A stretch of DNA of 64,000 nucleotides from Tuwongella immobilis (GCF_901538355.1 NZ_LR593887.1:5370920-5434919), one strand, 5' to 3'; positions 36,372-46,353 are shown, counted from the stretch's first letter. The notes: a model not told the origin generated them from the sequence alone. Made by a program: numbers and translations.

Positions 36372-36450
36372 CCATCGGTGGCAAAGGGACTTGCCGCTGT
36401 TTTGTGACACGGAATTCCCCCGGGCTGCGTCTCGGTCACGGAGTTTGCCC
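36370..36450 (+). repeat. Intergenic hairpin repeat, copy 1
   Basis: About 80 bases nearly identical to 37981-38060. A stem GGTGGCAA (36377-36384) / TTGCCGCT (36391-36398) with loop AGGGAC is followed by the constant TTTTGTGACACGGAATTCCC and TCGGTCACGGAGTTTGCCC. It lies between a lipoprotein gene and the next DUF1559 gene. Confidence 0.8.
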
Positions 36451-36532
36451 CATTTGGAACATGCGAATCGTGGGTGGAGTCTTCCCAAAATGGCCCACCC
36501 CGGATTCGGATCGCCCTCGACAAGGATTTGTG

Positions 36533-37447
36533 ATGTTCGCCACCCGAAATCGACTTGCCTTTACGCTGATTGAACTGCTGGTAGTCATCGCGATTATCGC
36601 GATTCTCATCGGGCTTCTGCTGCCCGCGGTGCAGAAAGTGCGCGAGGCCGCCGCACGCATGAAATGTCAAAATAATCTGAAGCAGATTGGCTTGGCACTC
36701 CACAACTACGCAACGGCCAATCAGGGATTTCCACCGCGACGATCGCACCCCTTGCCGGAGCCGAATATCGGCTGGTCTGTGCTGTTGCTCCCGTATCTGG
36801 AACAGGAAAACATCGTTCGCTCGATGCGGATGGATCTGAGTTTCTTTGCCCCGGAAAACAACGCGATTGTGCAGAAACCCAACCCGTCGTTTATCTGTCC
36901 GAGTACGCCCACCCAGCAACGGCTCATCAAAATGAATGCCAACGGCATGTACGGGGCCACGGGAGATTATTACGCCTGCAATATCGTGCAAGATCCGACC
37001 TTCACAATGCCCAGTGGTGCATCGGTTTCCGCCGCGCTGATTGACGATATGGCGCTCAGTCAGGGCAACACGGTTCGCCGCTTGACTGAGTTTCCGGATG
37101 GCACCTCGAATACCCTGGTCATCCGCGAGGTTGCCGGTCGGCCGGATCGTTACAACGCCGCTGGCATTCGCACCCCGTATGCCGATTCTGTGTTCTCCGT
37201 GGGTGCCTGGGCCTCGTATCAATCGGCGGTAGTGCAAAGTTGGGATGAAACCGGAACCACTGTCAACGGCACCTGTGTCATCAACTGTTACAACGAATAC
37301 GGCACCTATGCCTTTCACACCGGCGGAGCGAATCACGTCTTCGGCGATGGCTCGGTGCGGATGGTTCGCAAGGGAATCAACAAATATCTGTACTATTCGC
37401 TGGTGACGCGCAATGGCGGTGAGGTGATCGACAATGGCGAATTTTAA
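36533..37447 (+). CDS. DUF1559 pseudopilin-like protein (copy 2)
   Basis: 304 residues from [18 protein letters not shown] with AAGGA six bases before the ATG. It has the methylation-type N-terminal helix with Glu, then [47 protein letters not shown] and the C-terminal [18 protein letters not shown]. Two Cys in [12 protein letters not shown] may form a disulfide. Exported as a pseudopilin. Its end overlaps the next gene by 14 bases, so the two are translationally coupled. Confidence 0.9.
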   Translation: MFATRNRLAFTLIELLVVIAIIAILIGLLLPAVQKVREAAARMKCQNNLKQIGLALHNYATANQGFPPRRSHPLPEPNIGWSVLLLPYLEQENIVRSMRMDLSFFAPENNAIVQKPNPSFICPSTPTQQRLIKMNANGMYGATGDYYACNIVQDPTFTMPSGASVSAALIDDMALSQGNTVRRLTEFPDGTSNTLVIREVAGRPDRYNAAGIRTPYADSVFSVGAWASYQSAVVQSWDETGTTVNGTCVINCYNEYGTYAFHTGGANHVFGDGSVRMVRKGINKYLYYSLVTRNGGEVIDNGEF

Positions 37448-37895
37448 GTTCCCACGGCGATTCCTTCGCGGATTCCTCGGCCTTGCGCTGGTGTTCACCG
37501 GCACGGCCTGCAGCCAAGATTCACGCACGCCGGTCTACCCCGTGCAGGGCGAACTTCGCTATCGCGGCAAACCAGTGGCCGGCGCTTGGGTAGTCTTTCA
37601 TGCCACACAAGGCGACCGATTGCGAGCACTGAAACCATTCGGGAAAACCGATGCGAGCGGCGCATTCCAGCTCCGCACCTACGAAGGCACTGATGGAGCG
37701 CCTGCCGCCGAGTATGCGGTGACGGTGACGTGGCCCGGCCCGATTCCCAAAGGCGATCCCGACGCCACAGAGGGGCCCGACCAGTTTCGCGGTCGATACG
37801 CCGATCCCACTCAATCCAAGTGGAAAGTCCGCATTGAACCGGGGGAAAATCGTCTCCCACGCATGGATCTGGAATCCGCCGATCGCCCCGGCTGA
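37434..37895 (+). CDS. Small lipoprotein, transthyretin-like fold (copy 2)
   Basis: 153 residues. Leader [19 protein letters not shown] and lipobox TAC near residue 25. [19 protein letters not shown], then [19 protein letters not shown] and [16 protein letters not shown] match copy 1 (35916-36371) in layout. The start lies inside the DUF1559 gene end. It is probably anchored at a membrane facing the periplasm. Confidence 0.85.
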   Translation: MANFKFPRRFLRGFLGLALVFTGTACSQDSRTPVYPVQGELRYRGKPVAGAWVVFHATQGDRLRALKPFGKTDASGAFQLRTYEGTDGAPAAEYAVTVTWPGPIPKGDPDATEGPDQFRGRYADPTQSKWKVRIEPGENRLPRMDLESADRPG

Positions 37896-37980
37896 TCGCC
37901 CGATTGCTCCACAAGGCCCGAACGAAAATTGAGGGAACCCGCCCGCGAACTCGAAGGCGTATCCCCACTTGCAATCGCCG

Positions 37981-38060
37981 AACCATCGGTGGCAAAAGGA
38001 CTTGCCACCATTTTGTGACACGGAATTCCCCCGGGCTGCGTCTCGGTCACGGAGTTTGCC
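37981..38060 (+). repeat. Intergenic hairpin repeat, copy 2
   Basis: Copy of 36370-36450. Here the stem is perfect: GGTGGCAA (37988-37995) with TTGCCACC (38002-38009), loop AAGGAC. Differences between copies in the stem preserve pairing through G-T wobble, which suggests the RNA structure matters. Confidence 0.8.
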
Positions 38061-38140
38061 CAACTCCGGAATTGGAAATCTTGCGACGACGCAGCCTGGA
38101 ATACCGTCTCGTCCATGACACCATCCCTTGAGGAAACCTC

Positions 38141-39166
38141 ATGCGGGCAAACCGAAATCGACTCGCCTTTACGCTGATTGAACTGCTGGTAGTCATTGCG
38201 ATTATCGCGATTCTCATCGGGCTTCTACTGCCCGCGGTCCAGAAAGTGCGCGAGGCCGCCGCGAGAATGAGCTGCCAAAACAATCTGAAGCAGATTGGCT
38301 TGGCGACGCACAGCTTTGAAAATGTGCAAAATCGCCTCCCGTGGGGCACACGACATGGACATGCCGACAGCGGCCAATCCACCAATGGATTGCATCAATT
38401 TTACGGGAGTTTTTTGGAAGTTTTGGGGTACATCGAGCAAGACAACGTCTCGAAATTGTACGATCCAGCCAAGAATTATTCCGACACCACCCCCAACGCA
38501 ATGGGCCTCTCGAATGCACAGGTCTTGGCCATGCCGTTGAAGGTCTTTTCATGCCCTTCCGATGGGAAAGACAAAGGCACGGTCACCGGATGGGGCAGCT
38601 ACTCTTGGAGTGGCGGGAACAACGGGTCCGATTCGTACTCCGATCCGGCGTCTGAATACTTCGGATTCCCCATTGAGGGAAATACCGGCCGAAACAGCTA
38701 CGTTCCGACCAAAAACTGGGAAGGCGGCTACCACGACGGAGCCGTGATTAACTCGCGAGAAGGGCGTGTGAATTTCCTCAATATCACCGATGGCACCAGC
38801 AACACACTGCTGGCAGGGGAAACGGCCTGGGTGCTGGAAGGCTGGACCGCCAATGGCAATACCGTTTGGGGTGCGGCCCACTATCCCCGTTCGCATGTGT
38901 CCACGAATGTCCGCCTGAATACCAAGAAATCGCCGTCGGGGTGCAATCCGAATATCGGCTCTGGCCCCATGCGCACAGTGGTGCCGCTGACCGATCCGAC
39001 CAATTGGATTAACAACGGTTGCTTCGCTTTTCGCAGCCCACACACCGGCGGAGTGAATTTCGTATTTTGCGATGGATCGGTCAAATTCATCCGCGACACG
39101 ATTTCGCATCGCGTTTACATGTCCCTGGGCAGTCGCGCCAAGGGCGAAGTCGTCAGCGATTATTGA
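38141..39166 (+). CDS. DUF1559 pseudopilin-like protein (copy 3)
   Basis: 341 residues, [18 protein letters not shown] at the start, with GAGGAAA upstream. Same family order: [43 protein letters not shown], then [19 protein letters not shown] and a C-terminal [19 protein letters not shown]. It is longer than copies 1 and 2, in the middle ([15 protein letters not shown]). The next copy begins 22 bases on, and its middle region shares the SWSGGNN motif, so copies 3 and 4 are close paralogues. Confidence 0.9.
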   Translation: MRANRNRLAFTLIELLVVIAIIAILIGLLLPAVQKVREAAARMSCQNNLKQIGLATHSFENVQNRLPWGTRHGHADSGQSTNGLHQFYGSFLEVLGYIEQDNVSKLYDPAKNYSDTTPNAMGLSNAQVLAMPLKVFSCPSDGKDKGTVTGWGSYSWSGGNNGSDSYSDPASEYFGFPIEGNTGRNSYVPTKNWEGGYHDGAVINSREGRVNFLNITDGTSNTLLAGETAWVLEGWTANGNTVWGAAHYPRSHVSTNVRLNTKKSPSGCNPNIGSGPMRTVVPLTDPTNWINNGCFAFRSPHTGGVNFVFCDGSVKFIRDTISHRVYMSLGSRAKGEVVSDY

Positions 39167-39188
39167 CCCTCCCATCGGAGAAACCATC

Positions 39189-40178
39189 ATGCGAATCTCA
39201 ACTTCAGATCGAATGGACCGCCGATCGGGATTCACCCGCGTGGATGCAGCGATCGTCTGCCTGCTGCTGCTGTTCATTCTGGGAGTGGGCCTGCCGGCGT
39301 TGCTGGCTGCCCGGAGCGATGCCGATGCGCAGGCGTCGAAAAACAATTTGCGCCAAATTGGGCAAGCCACCCTGACCTATGAGAAAACCATCGGCCGCTT
39401 GCCGTTTGGAACGTATCACGACAACAGTTCCATCTCGAACTCCGCGCATCCGTCCTATCATGCCTTTTACAGTGGGTTTATGGCGATTCTGCCTCATTTG
39501 GGGCACGACGAACTGTTCAATCGCTACGAGCCAAAACGTAGTCCCGACGATGCGACCGACCCGGATCAGGATGGTTGGTCCAATCGGCGCGTCACGGAAA
39601 CGCAGTTGAAAATCTTCATTTCCCCAGCGATGCCAGTGCCGGAAGCGCCGCCCAGTCCTGGCTGGTCGAGTTATGCCTGGTCTGGTGGGAACAACGATTT
39701 CAAGAAACTCAACGGAGGCAATCTCACGGGTGGTTCCGGCGGATGGCACGATGGCGCGATCGTCAACGCCAAGCAAGGGCCGGTCAAGTTGCAGCACATC
39801 GAAGATGGCACCAGTCATACGTTTCTCGCGGGTGATGCCCACTATACGCTCAAAGGGCTGACGCATTCCGACCGGGACCCGAAATTGAAGGGAAAACCAC
39901 TCACCGGAAATTGTGTTTGGGGCCGTGGGCATTATCCGCGTGGGTTCCTATCCACAAATACCCCCTTGAATACGCATCAATCCGCGCATTCCAATCCGAA
40001 TATGGAGGATTGGTTCAAGCAAGGTGCGTTTGGCTTCCGGAGTGTGCATCCGGGTGGATGTCACTTTGTATTCTGCGATGGGTCGGTGAAATTCGTTCGC
40101 GATTCGATTCCCATGGCGCTCTACAAGGCACTGGGCAGTCGATCGGGTGGGGAACCCATTGCGGCAACTGATTATTAA
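39189..40178 (+). CDS. DUF1559-related protein with altered pilin motif (copy 4)
   Basis: 329 residues from MRISTSDRMDRRSGFTRVDA, GGAGAAA upstream. The family body is intact ([64 protein letters not shown]). The N-terminal segment reads GFTRVDAAIVCLLLLFILG, where the usual FTLIELL has become FTRVDAA, with Asp in place of the conserved Glu. The helix remains hydrophobic. It may not be assembled like the others, or may cap the structure. Best read as a diverged duplicate of copy 3. Confidence 0.85.
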   Translation: MRISTSDRMDRRSGFTRVDAAIVCLLLLFILGVGLPALLAARSDADAQASKNNLRQIGQATLTYEKTIGRLPFGTYHDNSSISNSAHPSYHAFYSGFMAILPHLGHDELFNRYEPKRSPDDATDPDQDGWSNRRVTETQLKIFISPAMPVPEAPPSPGWSSYAWSGGNNDFKKLNGGNLTGGSGGWHDGAIVNAKQGPVKLQHIEDGTSHTFLAGDAHYTLKGLTHSDRDPKLKGKPLTGNCVWGRGHYPRGFLSTNTPLNTHQSAHSNPNMEDWFKQGAFGFRSVHPGGCHFVFCDGSVKFVRDSIPMALYKALGSRSGGEPIAATDY

Positions 40179-40205
40179 TTCTGCCATTTCCAAGGAGAAT
40201 CGCGA

Positions 40206-41498
40206 ATGTTTGAAATACAACCGCCGTTGACGCGGCGCATGTGGATGGGGGCCACCGGGTTGGGGTTGGCCGGGTCGATGAGCGGGTGGTTGGGTCGGCT
40301 CGCCGCCGCCAATGCGACCGCGCCTGTGCGACCGGCCAAATCGGTGATCGTGCTTTGGCTCAATGGCGGGCCAGCGACCATCGATTTGTGGGATCTCAAG
40401 CCCGGTCACACCAACGGGGGACCATTCCGCGAGGCAGAAACGCCCGTGCCCGGAATGCGGATCAGCGAGCATCTGCCGCAGTTGGCCAAACTCGGGAAGC
40501 ATCTGGCCATCGTCCGCTCGATGTCCAGCCGCGAAGGCGACCACGGCCGAGCCATGCATTTGCTGCGCACCGGCTATGTGCCCACGGGTGCTCTGGCGTA
40601 TCCGGCCATGGGGGCACTCATCGCCAAGGAATTGACGCAAGAATCGGCCGATCTGCCCAGTTTTGTCAGCATCGCGGGCAACCGGATGGCTTCGCAATTG
40701 GGCGGCGGATTTCTCGGGCCGCAGTTCGATCCGCTGGTAGTTGGCGATCCCACCACGCCGCAGGCCGGGCTTGCGGTGCCGGATCTTGCCGCGAATCCGA
40801 ATGTGCCGCCCGCATCGCGCACGGGTCGGCTGGATCTGCTCGCCGGAATGGAGCGGCGCTTTCAAGCGAATCATCGCTCGGCAGTGGCGGCTGGCATTCA
40901 AACGGCGACAGCACGCGCGATTCGGCTGATGCGTCCGGAAGCCGCCGCCACCTTTGACCTGGAACAAGAACGCACCGAAGTTCGCGACCGCTATGGCCGC
41001 AACCTGTTTGGCCAAGGCTGTTTACTCGCTCGGCGGCTGGTCGAACGCGGTGTCCCGTTCGTGGAAGTTACCTTGGATGGCTGGGATACGCATGGCAACA
41101 ATTTCAATCAGGTGCGCGGACTTTCGGGCACGTTGGATCGCGCGTTCGCATCGCTGATTACCGATCTGAAGGAGCGCGGATTGCTCGATTCGACGCTGAT
41201 TGTCTGCCAGGGGGAATTCGGGCGCACGCCGCGAATCAATGGCGGCCAGGGGCGGGATCACTGGCCGGCATCGTGGTCGGTCGCGCTCGCCGGTGGGGGC
41301 ATCCGCACCGGGCAGGTCATCGGCCGCACCACGCCGGATGGCATGGCCGTGGAAGAAAAGCCTCGCCACGTTCCCGATTTGATTGCCACCGTGGTGCGGG
41401 CCGCGAAAATCGACCCCAAGAAACAGAATCCGTCGAATGTTGGTCGCCCGATTCGAATTGCCGATCCAGATGCTCAATTGATCGAGGAATTGCTGTGA
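40206..41498 (+). CDS. DUF1501 family protein
   Basis: 430 residues. MFEIQPPLTRRMWMGATGLG is a twin-arginine-like start (TRRMWMG) leading to a hydrophobic stretch, so export via Tat is plausible. DUF1501 motifs follow: KSVIVLWLNGGPATIDLWD, RISEHLPQLAKLGKHLAIV, VPFVEVTLDGWDTHGNNF, VCQGEFGRTPRINGGQGRDH and WSVALAGGGIRTGQVIG. The fold is alkaline-phosphatase/sulfatase-like with Asp and His metal ligands (DTH and GRDH). Role unknown, pairs with DUF1549/DUF1553 proteins in planctomycetes. The next gene overlaps by four bases (GTGA). Confidence 0.9.
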   Translation: MFEIQPPLTRRMWMGATGLGLAGSMSGWLGRLAAANATAPVRPAKSVIVLWLNGGPATIDLWDLKPGHTNGGPFREAETPVPGMRISEHLPQLAKLGKHLAIVRSMSSREGDHGRAMHLLRTGYVPTGALAYPAMGALIAKELTQESADLPSFVSIAGNRMASQLGGGFLGPQFDPLVVGDPTTPQAGLAVPDLAANPNVPPASRTGRLDLLAGMERRFQANHRSAVAAGIQTATARAIRLMRPEAAATFDLEQERTEVRDRYGRNLFGQGCLLARRLVERGVPFVEVTLDGWDTHGNNFNQVRGLSGTLDRAFASLITDLKERGLLDSTLIVCQGEFGRTPRINGGQGRDHWPASWSVALAGGGIRTGQVIGRTTPDGMAVEEKPRHVPDLIATVVRAAKIDPKKQNPSNVGRPIRIADPDAQLIEELL

Positions 41499-43084
41499 TT
41501 CGACCGCATCGCCTGCTTGCGGGTGCCGTGCTGGGTGGGCTGGCCGCTTGGACGGTCAGTCACGCCGCCCCGCCGCAATCCGCTCCTGCCGAATCCGCCC
41601 CCGTCGCCGATGCTGCGGGGCCGTTGGAATTGCTGCTGGATCCCGCTGGATCACCAACCCGACTCGAACTCACCGTTCGGCTCGATGGCAAACCCGTGCG
41701 CGCGGTGTGGGATGGATTGTTGGCCCGCTATTTTTCCGAATTGGATCGCAACGGGGACGGCCAACTCGACGCCCCGGAAGCGGCCCGCATCCCCACGCCG
41801 TTTGCCCTGCGGCAGATTCTGTGGGGCCAATTCACGCCGTTTGCCGCCAGTCCGCCACCGATCGAATCATTGGATCGGGACAAGAATCAACGCATCGATT
41901 TGGCTGAATTTCGACAATTTTACCGCGAATCCGGGCTGGGCGATGTCGTGATCGGCGTCGGCAAGCCCCCCTTCACCGCCGAATTGACCCAATCGCTGAT
42001 TCGGAATCTGGACCGCAATGGCGATGGTATCGTTCAGGCAACGGAACTCGATCTGGCGCATGAACTGGTGGCCAAACTCGACCGCAACGAAGATGAACTC
42101 GTCGGTCCCGGCGAATTGGTCGATCACGCGGCCTATCCGGGGGCACAAGGGGCACTGCTGCTATTACCGCCGCGTGCGGAGGAGCCGGTGGTGCCGCTAT
42201 TGCAACAACTTCCGCTGATTCGTTTGCCGGTTGAGCGGGCCAATCGTCAGTGGATCGACACCGTCGCTGCTCGCCGTGAATCGCAAGCATCGGAATCGTC
42301 GCAAACCAGCGATTGGCAACAACTTCGGGAGAAGCGACCACTCGCCCGATGGGAGGTGAATTTCCCGCGATTCGACGGCACGAAATCCGCCCCCGCGATG
42401 CCGATGAATCAACTCTCGGTACGCTCCGGCCCATTATGGGTGACCATCCGCGCCGAATCGGGCAAACTCGCGGCCCAAACCGATGCCTTGATCGCACGAT
42501 ACCGCACGTTATTCCAGGAATTGGACCTCGACAACAACGGCAGCCTGAACGACCAGGAATTATCCGTTCCCAAGGCCGCGCTCGTCCAACCGCTGTTGGA
42601 TCAAGTCGATCGCAATCAGAATCGGTTGCTCGACCGCGCGGAGTTGGATCACTGGCTGGCCTTGCAGCGCGAATTGTCCACCGGTGGGGTTCTGTTGACG
42701 CTATTGGATTACGGCAATGGCTTATTTGAACTGCTGGATGCCAATCGCGATGGTTCACTAAGTCATCGGGAATTGCGCGAAGCCCGCACGCGGGTTCGGG
42801 ATGCGGGTGCGCTCGTGGATGGGAAGTTGGACGCCGCTCGATTGCCGCATCACCTGCGTGGTACACTCAGCCAGGGGCATCCCGAATCGCCATTGGAATC
42901 GGCCCCCGCCGTCGGCCCGACATGGTTCCGTGCCATGGACCGCAACCGCGACGGCGAGGTATCGCGGCGCGAATTCACCGGCCCGCGATCGGCATTCGAC
43001 CGACTCGACGCCAACCGCGATGGAGTCATCGTACTCATGGAAGCCGAAGCGCCCGCCGCCGCGAAATCCCCATCGGCCCCGTAA
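41495..43084 (+). CDS. Secreted EF-hand repeat protein, GTG start
   Basis: 529 residues from the GTG at 41495, which overlaps the DUF1501 stop as GTGA and follows GAGGAAT; no ATG gives a better start. MIRPHRLLAGAVLGGLAAW is the signal peptide. At least seven calcium-binding loops are visible: LDRNGDGQLDAPE, LDRDKNQRIDLAEF, LDRNGDGIVQATE, LDRNEDELVGPGE, LDLDNNGSLNDQE, VDRNQNRLLDRAE, LDANRDGSLSHRE, and near the end MDRNRDGEVSRREF and LDANRDGVIVLME. Calcium binding outside the cytoplasm is the likely property. Coupling to DUF1501 suggests a shared complex. Confidence 0.9.
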   Translation: MIRPHRLLAGAVLGGLAAWTVSHAAPPQSAPAESAPVADAAGPLELLLDPAGSPTRLELTVRLDGKPVRAVWDGLLARYFSELDRNGDGQLDAPEAARIPTPFALRQILWGQFTPFAASPPPIESLDRDKNQRIDLAEFRQFYRESGLGDVVIGVGKPPFTAELTQSLIRNLDRNGDGIVQATELDLAHELVAKLDRNEDELVGPGELVDHAAYPGAQGALLLLPPRAEEPVVPLLQQLPLIRLPVERANRQWIDTVAARRESQASESSQTSDWQQLREKRPLARWEVNFPRFDGTKSAPAMPMNQLSVRSGPLWVTIRAESGKLAAQTDALIARYRTLFQELDLDNNGSLNDQELSVPKAALVQPLLDQVDRNQNRLLDRAELDHWLALQRELSTGGVLLTLLDYGNGLFELLDANRDGSLSHRELREARTRVRDAGALVDGKLDAARLPHHLRGTLSQGHPESPLESAPAVGPTWFRAMDRNRDGEVSRREFTGPRSAFDRLDANRDGVIVLMEAEAPAAAKSPSAP

Positions 43085-43281
43085 ACGGAGCGAACGTGCG
43101 GACAAGCGAACATCCATCTGGATTTCGCTTGACCGGCAGCGATTTTATGCTCTCCTGGAATCCGATGGCGATGCGAGTCGGGCCTCACCGCACCGCGACG
43201 CCATCGGGACTCACATGGTTGCCCGGCATCGTTCGGGCCACCGATGTGGCGGTTCGGTAGTTCCGTGTGGGGAGATCCGTC

Positions 43282-45570
43282 ATGCGCTTCCAAGCTCATT
43301 TCATCGGCTTTTGCATCACAGCCCTGCTCTGCATGACGACCGTTCAACCAGCGATTGGAGCCGAGGTTCCCACCCGCATCATTTTTGACAGCGATGTCGA
43401 TCACGACTGCGACGATATTGGCGCGTTGTTCATTCTGCATGGGGCGATCGAGCGCGGGAACGCAACCTTGCTCGCCACCATGGGTTGCACCTCGTCCATC
43501 GCAATTGCTCCGTGCCTGGATGCGATCAACACGTGGTTCGGTCGGCCCGAAATTCCGGTGGGCACGCTCAAAGACGACGGGTTTCTGGATCACCAGGGAT
43601 TCGCCAATGAACTGATCCAGCGCTATCCCCACAAACACGCGAGTGGCAAAGACTACCCAGATGCGACGACGCTGTATCGCCAGATTCTGGCGAAGCAGCC
43701 GGATGGCAGCGTGGTCATCTTGGCGGTTGGGCCGCTGCGCAATCTTGCGAATCTGCTCCGATCCAAGCCGGATGATTCCAGCCCGCTGAACGGAATTGCC
43801 CTGGTTGCGAAGAAGGTCAAGCGACTGGATGTGATGGGCGGCAACTATCCACCCCACGCCAACGCCAAAGAGGGAGAATGGAATTTCAAACAAGATCCGG
43901 CATCGGCGGCCTTGGTCTGTTCGACTTGGCCCACGCCGATTCTCTTCAATGGCGAAGGGGGATCGACCAATTCGGGTCGGCGGGTCACCTACGAGATGCC
44001 CGAACATAACCCGCTGACCTTGGCATATCGGCTCTATCCCGGCGTTGGATACGCGGGTGACCGGCTGAGTTGGGATCCGATTTCGAGTCTGGTTGCCGTC
44101 CAGGGTTCATCGCCTTGGTTTGAGGTGGTCGGCGGCGGGCGCAATGTCACCGATGCGGCAACCGGCATCAACACGTGGCAGTCGGACCCAACCGGCCAAC
44201 ATGCGTACCTCAAGCTCAAAGTCCGCAAGCACGAGCTGGAGTCGGCGCTGGAAGATGCCATGACAGCCGGCCACGGGCGACCGCAGCATCTGCAATTCAA
44301 TACGGTGATCTACTCCGACACGGGCATGTGTCGGGTCACCTGTGAAGGCGAACGCTCGAACCGGGGCGAATGGCTCAACAAGGGTGCCTCCGGTTGGATT
44401 CAGTATCAGCATGTGGACGATCGCAAACGCTTGGTCACATCGTATGCGCTGACTTGCACCGATCGCGAGCGTCTGCCCCGCACCGTGGAATTGCTGGGGT
44501 CCAATGATGGCGGGATGGTCTGGTCGCGGCTGGACTATCAGGAAAATCCCGGCTTCACGGCAGCAAGTCCACGCCGCGAGTTCCCGATTGCCAATCCCGC
44601 CAAATGGAATCGGTTCCGGCTTCGCGTCACCTCAACCGATGCACGCCATGAGACACGGGTATCTGCCATCGAATTGCTCGAAGCAATTCACTGTGCCCCG
44701 GGAGTCTCGGTGACAGATGTCACGATCGATTCGCCGAAGCTGACGGTCCCCGTGAACGGTCGCGCCACACTCACCGGAACGACCTTGCCACGAACCAGCT
44801 TCCAACGCGAACTGACCTGGGTTAGCAGCAACCCGGCAGTGGCAACCGTGCGGCAGATTGGCGAACAAATCGCCATGGTCGTCGGCCATCAAGCGGGCCA
44901 ATGCACCATCACCGCGATAATCGACGGAGTGCAAACGGCCTGCCAAGTCACAGTCGTCCCCTCGACACTCCCCGCCGTGTGGCAGTACAACGAACTCAAC
45001 TCGCCAGCGATTCCGGGAGCGGTTTCCGTGGTGGATGACGCCTTCACCCTCACCGGAAGCGGCCATGCGATGACCTCTTGGTGGGAGCGTGTTCGTGACC
45101 AAGGGGTATTTGTCAGCCAACCCGCATCGGCAGCGGTGGAACTCTCCGCCCGACTCACGAGCGTGGGTCCGAATGTCGGCGGCCCAGCGTATCAATGGGA
45201 CAACCGACCGCCGACCGTGGCCGGCCTGATGCTCCGCGAATCGCTCTCCGAAGCCTGTGGCCGCTATGTGCTGATCCAGGTCGACCCATCCGGCAATCTG
45301 GTTTGTCGCTGGCGCAACAAAACTGGCGACCAGGATGATAATCAGCGGAAGGACTTGGGCCAGGTGTCGTTGCCAGTGCACCTCAAACTCATCCAGAATG
45401 GCCCACACGTCCAGGTGTTTGTTTCGGCAGATGGAACCATGTGGGGCGAACCGCGTGCCACCATCCCCGCCACCTTCGGCCAATCGAGCCGCATCGGGCT
45501 ATTCCTCTGCTCGGGCAACACCTTTGCTTCCAGCCAAGGCATCTTCGACCGAGTCCGCCCCCGCAAATAA
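43282..45570 (+). CDS. Secreted nucleoside-hydrolase-like multidomain protein
   Basis: 762 residues, signal peptide MRFQAHFIGFCITALLCMTT. GGGGAG stands before the ATG at 43282. Residues ~30-330 resemble inosine/uridine-preferring nucleoside hydrolases: FDSDVDHDCDDIGAL replaces the usual DTDPGIDDA calcium site, and VVILAVGPLRNLANLL fits the core strand. A discoidin-like beta domain follows (~330-480), then a Big2 Ig-like domain (~485-560, WVSSNPAVATVRQIGEQ), then a LamG/DUF1349-like domain to the end (FVSADGTMWGEPRATI). It likely binds and cleaves a ribosyl-type substrate outside the cell; substrate is unknown. Confidence 0.75.
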   Translation: MRFQAHFIGFCITALLCMTTVQPAIGAEVPTRIIFDSDVDHDCDDIGALFILHGAIERGNATLLATMGCTSSIAIAPCLDAINTWFGRPEIPVGTLKDDGFLDHQGFANELIQRYPHKHASGKDYPDATTLYRQILAKQPDGSVVILAVGPLRNLANLLRSKPDDSSPLNGIALVAKKVKRLDVMGGNYPPHANAKEGEWNFKQDPASAALVCSTWPTPILFNGEGGSTNSGRRVTYEMPEHNPLTLAYRLYPGVGYAGDRLSWDPISSLVAVQGSSPWFEVVGGGRNVTDAATGINTWQSDPTGQHAYLKLKVRKHELESALEDAMTAGHGRPQHLQFNTVIYSDTGMCRVTCEGERSNRGEWLNKGASGWIQYQHVDDRKRLVTSYALTCTDRERLPRTVELLGSNDGGMVWSRLDYQENPGFTAASPRREFPIANPAKWNRFRLRVTSTDARHETRVSAIELLEAIHCAPGVSVTDVTIDSPKLTVPVNGRATLTGTTLPRTSFQRELTWVSSNPAVATVRQIGEQIAMVVGHQAGQCTITAIIDGVQTACQVTVVPSTLPAVWQYNELNSPAIPGAVSVVDDAFTLTGSGHAMTSWWERVRDQGVFVSQPASAAVELSARLTSVGPNVGGPAYQWDNRPPTVAGLMLRESLSEACGRYVLIQVDPSGNLVCRWRNKTGDQDDNQRKDLGQVSLPVHLKLIQNGPHVQVFVSADGTMWGEPRATIPATFGQSSRIGLFLCSGNTFASSQGIFDRVRPRK

Positions 45571-45716
45571 TCGGCATCGCATGCTCGTTCGGATCAAAGT
45601 CAATCACCGATTTTACACGAACTGAAGCACATACGCACCTTGACAAGAAACCCGCAGGCCGTTGACGCAGACCTGAAGCTCTTGAGTGCCGCGAAAGGAG
45701 CGGGACGGCACCAACC

Positions 45717-46353
45717 AGTTGATTGCCCGCTACCTCGATCCGTCCACCGGACGCTGGACCACCCAAGACCCGCTCGGATTCGCTCCTGGCGATCCCAATC
45801 TGTATCGGTATGTCGGCAACATGGCCACCATGCTCACCGATCCTTCTGGATACTGGAGTTGGTCGGCAGCATGGGGTGGGGGGGTAAGTGCCGGCGGTGC
45901 TGGTGCAGGCTTTGGTGCAGGTACGGGTGTATGGCTCTTCGGGATTACGGCTCTCCCTGGAGCGTTAATCGGTGGTGGAGTTGGGTTCGTTGGTGGCTTT
46001 GTCGTCGGGGGCATCTGGGGTAGCGACGTTGGGCAAGCGACTGGAACCAATGATGTCGTGGGGGGCTGATTCTCGGGCTACCCGTGGGCTTGGTTGCAGG
46101 GATCACCGGCCCCCTAACCTATTCTTTGTCTACGGGAGCATTTTTGACCTCTCGTGTTGCTGGTTGGCTTGGGCTCGGAGGAAGTGCAACTGCTGCTCAG
46201 ATTCGAGATCAGAAAGCATATCACAATTGGTTAGTAAGAACGATCAGAAATACAGATGACCCAGAAGATCGCGCATCTTGATTTGAACAATTACGAGAAT
46301 TGAATCAATGGTTCCTCGCCAATGGGATTCAACCGCCTAACCCGGGGATTTAA
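45717..46353 (+). pseudogene. RHS C-terminal tail remnant with glycine-rich tip
   Basis: The frame from 45686 reads ARYLDPSTGRWTTQDPLGF then DPNLYRYVGN and LTDPSGYW, the standard RHS hyperconserved end, followed by a Gly-rich hydrophobic tip. This frame stops at 46069. The continuation LGLPVGLVAGITGPLTYSL is in another frame, and that frame has an in-frame TGA at 46279-46281 before FEQLRELNQWFLANGIQPP and a TAA at 46351. So the tip has one frameshift and one nonsense codon. The RHS core upstream is missing. Confidence 0.7.

Noticed and set aside
42850-44007. 385-codon minus ORF across 43.1-44.0 kb
   Set aside because: Lies opposite two well supported genes and has no domain or start site.
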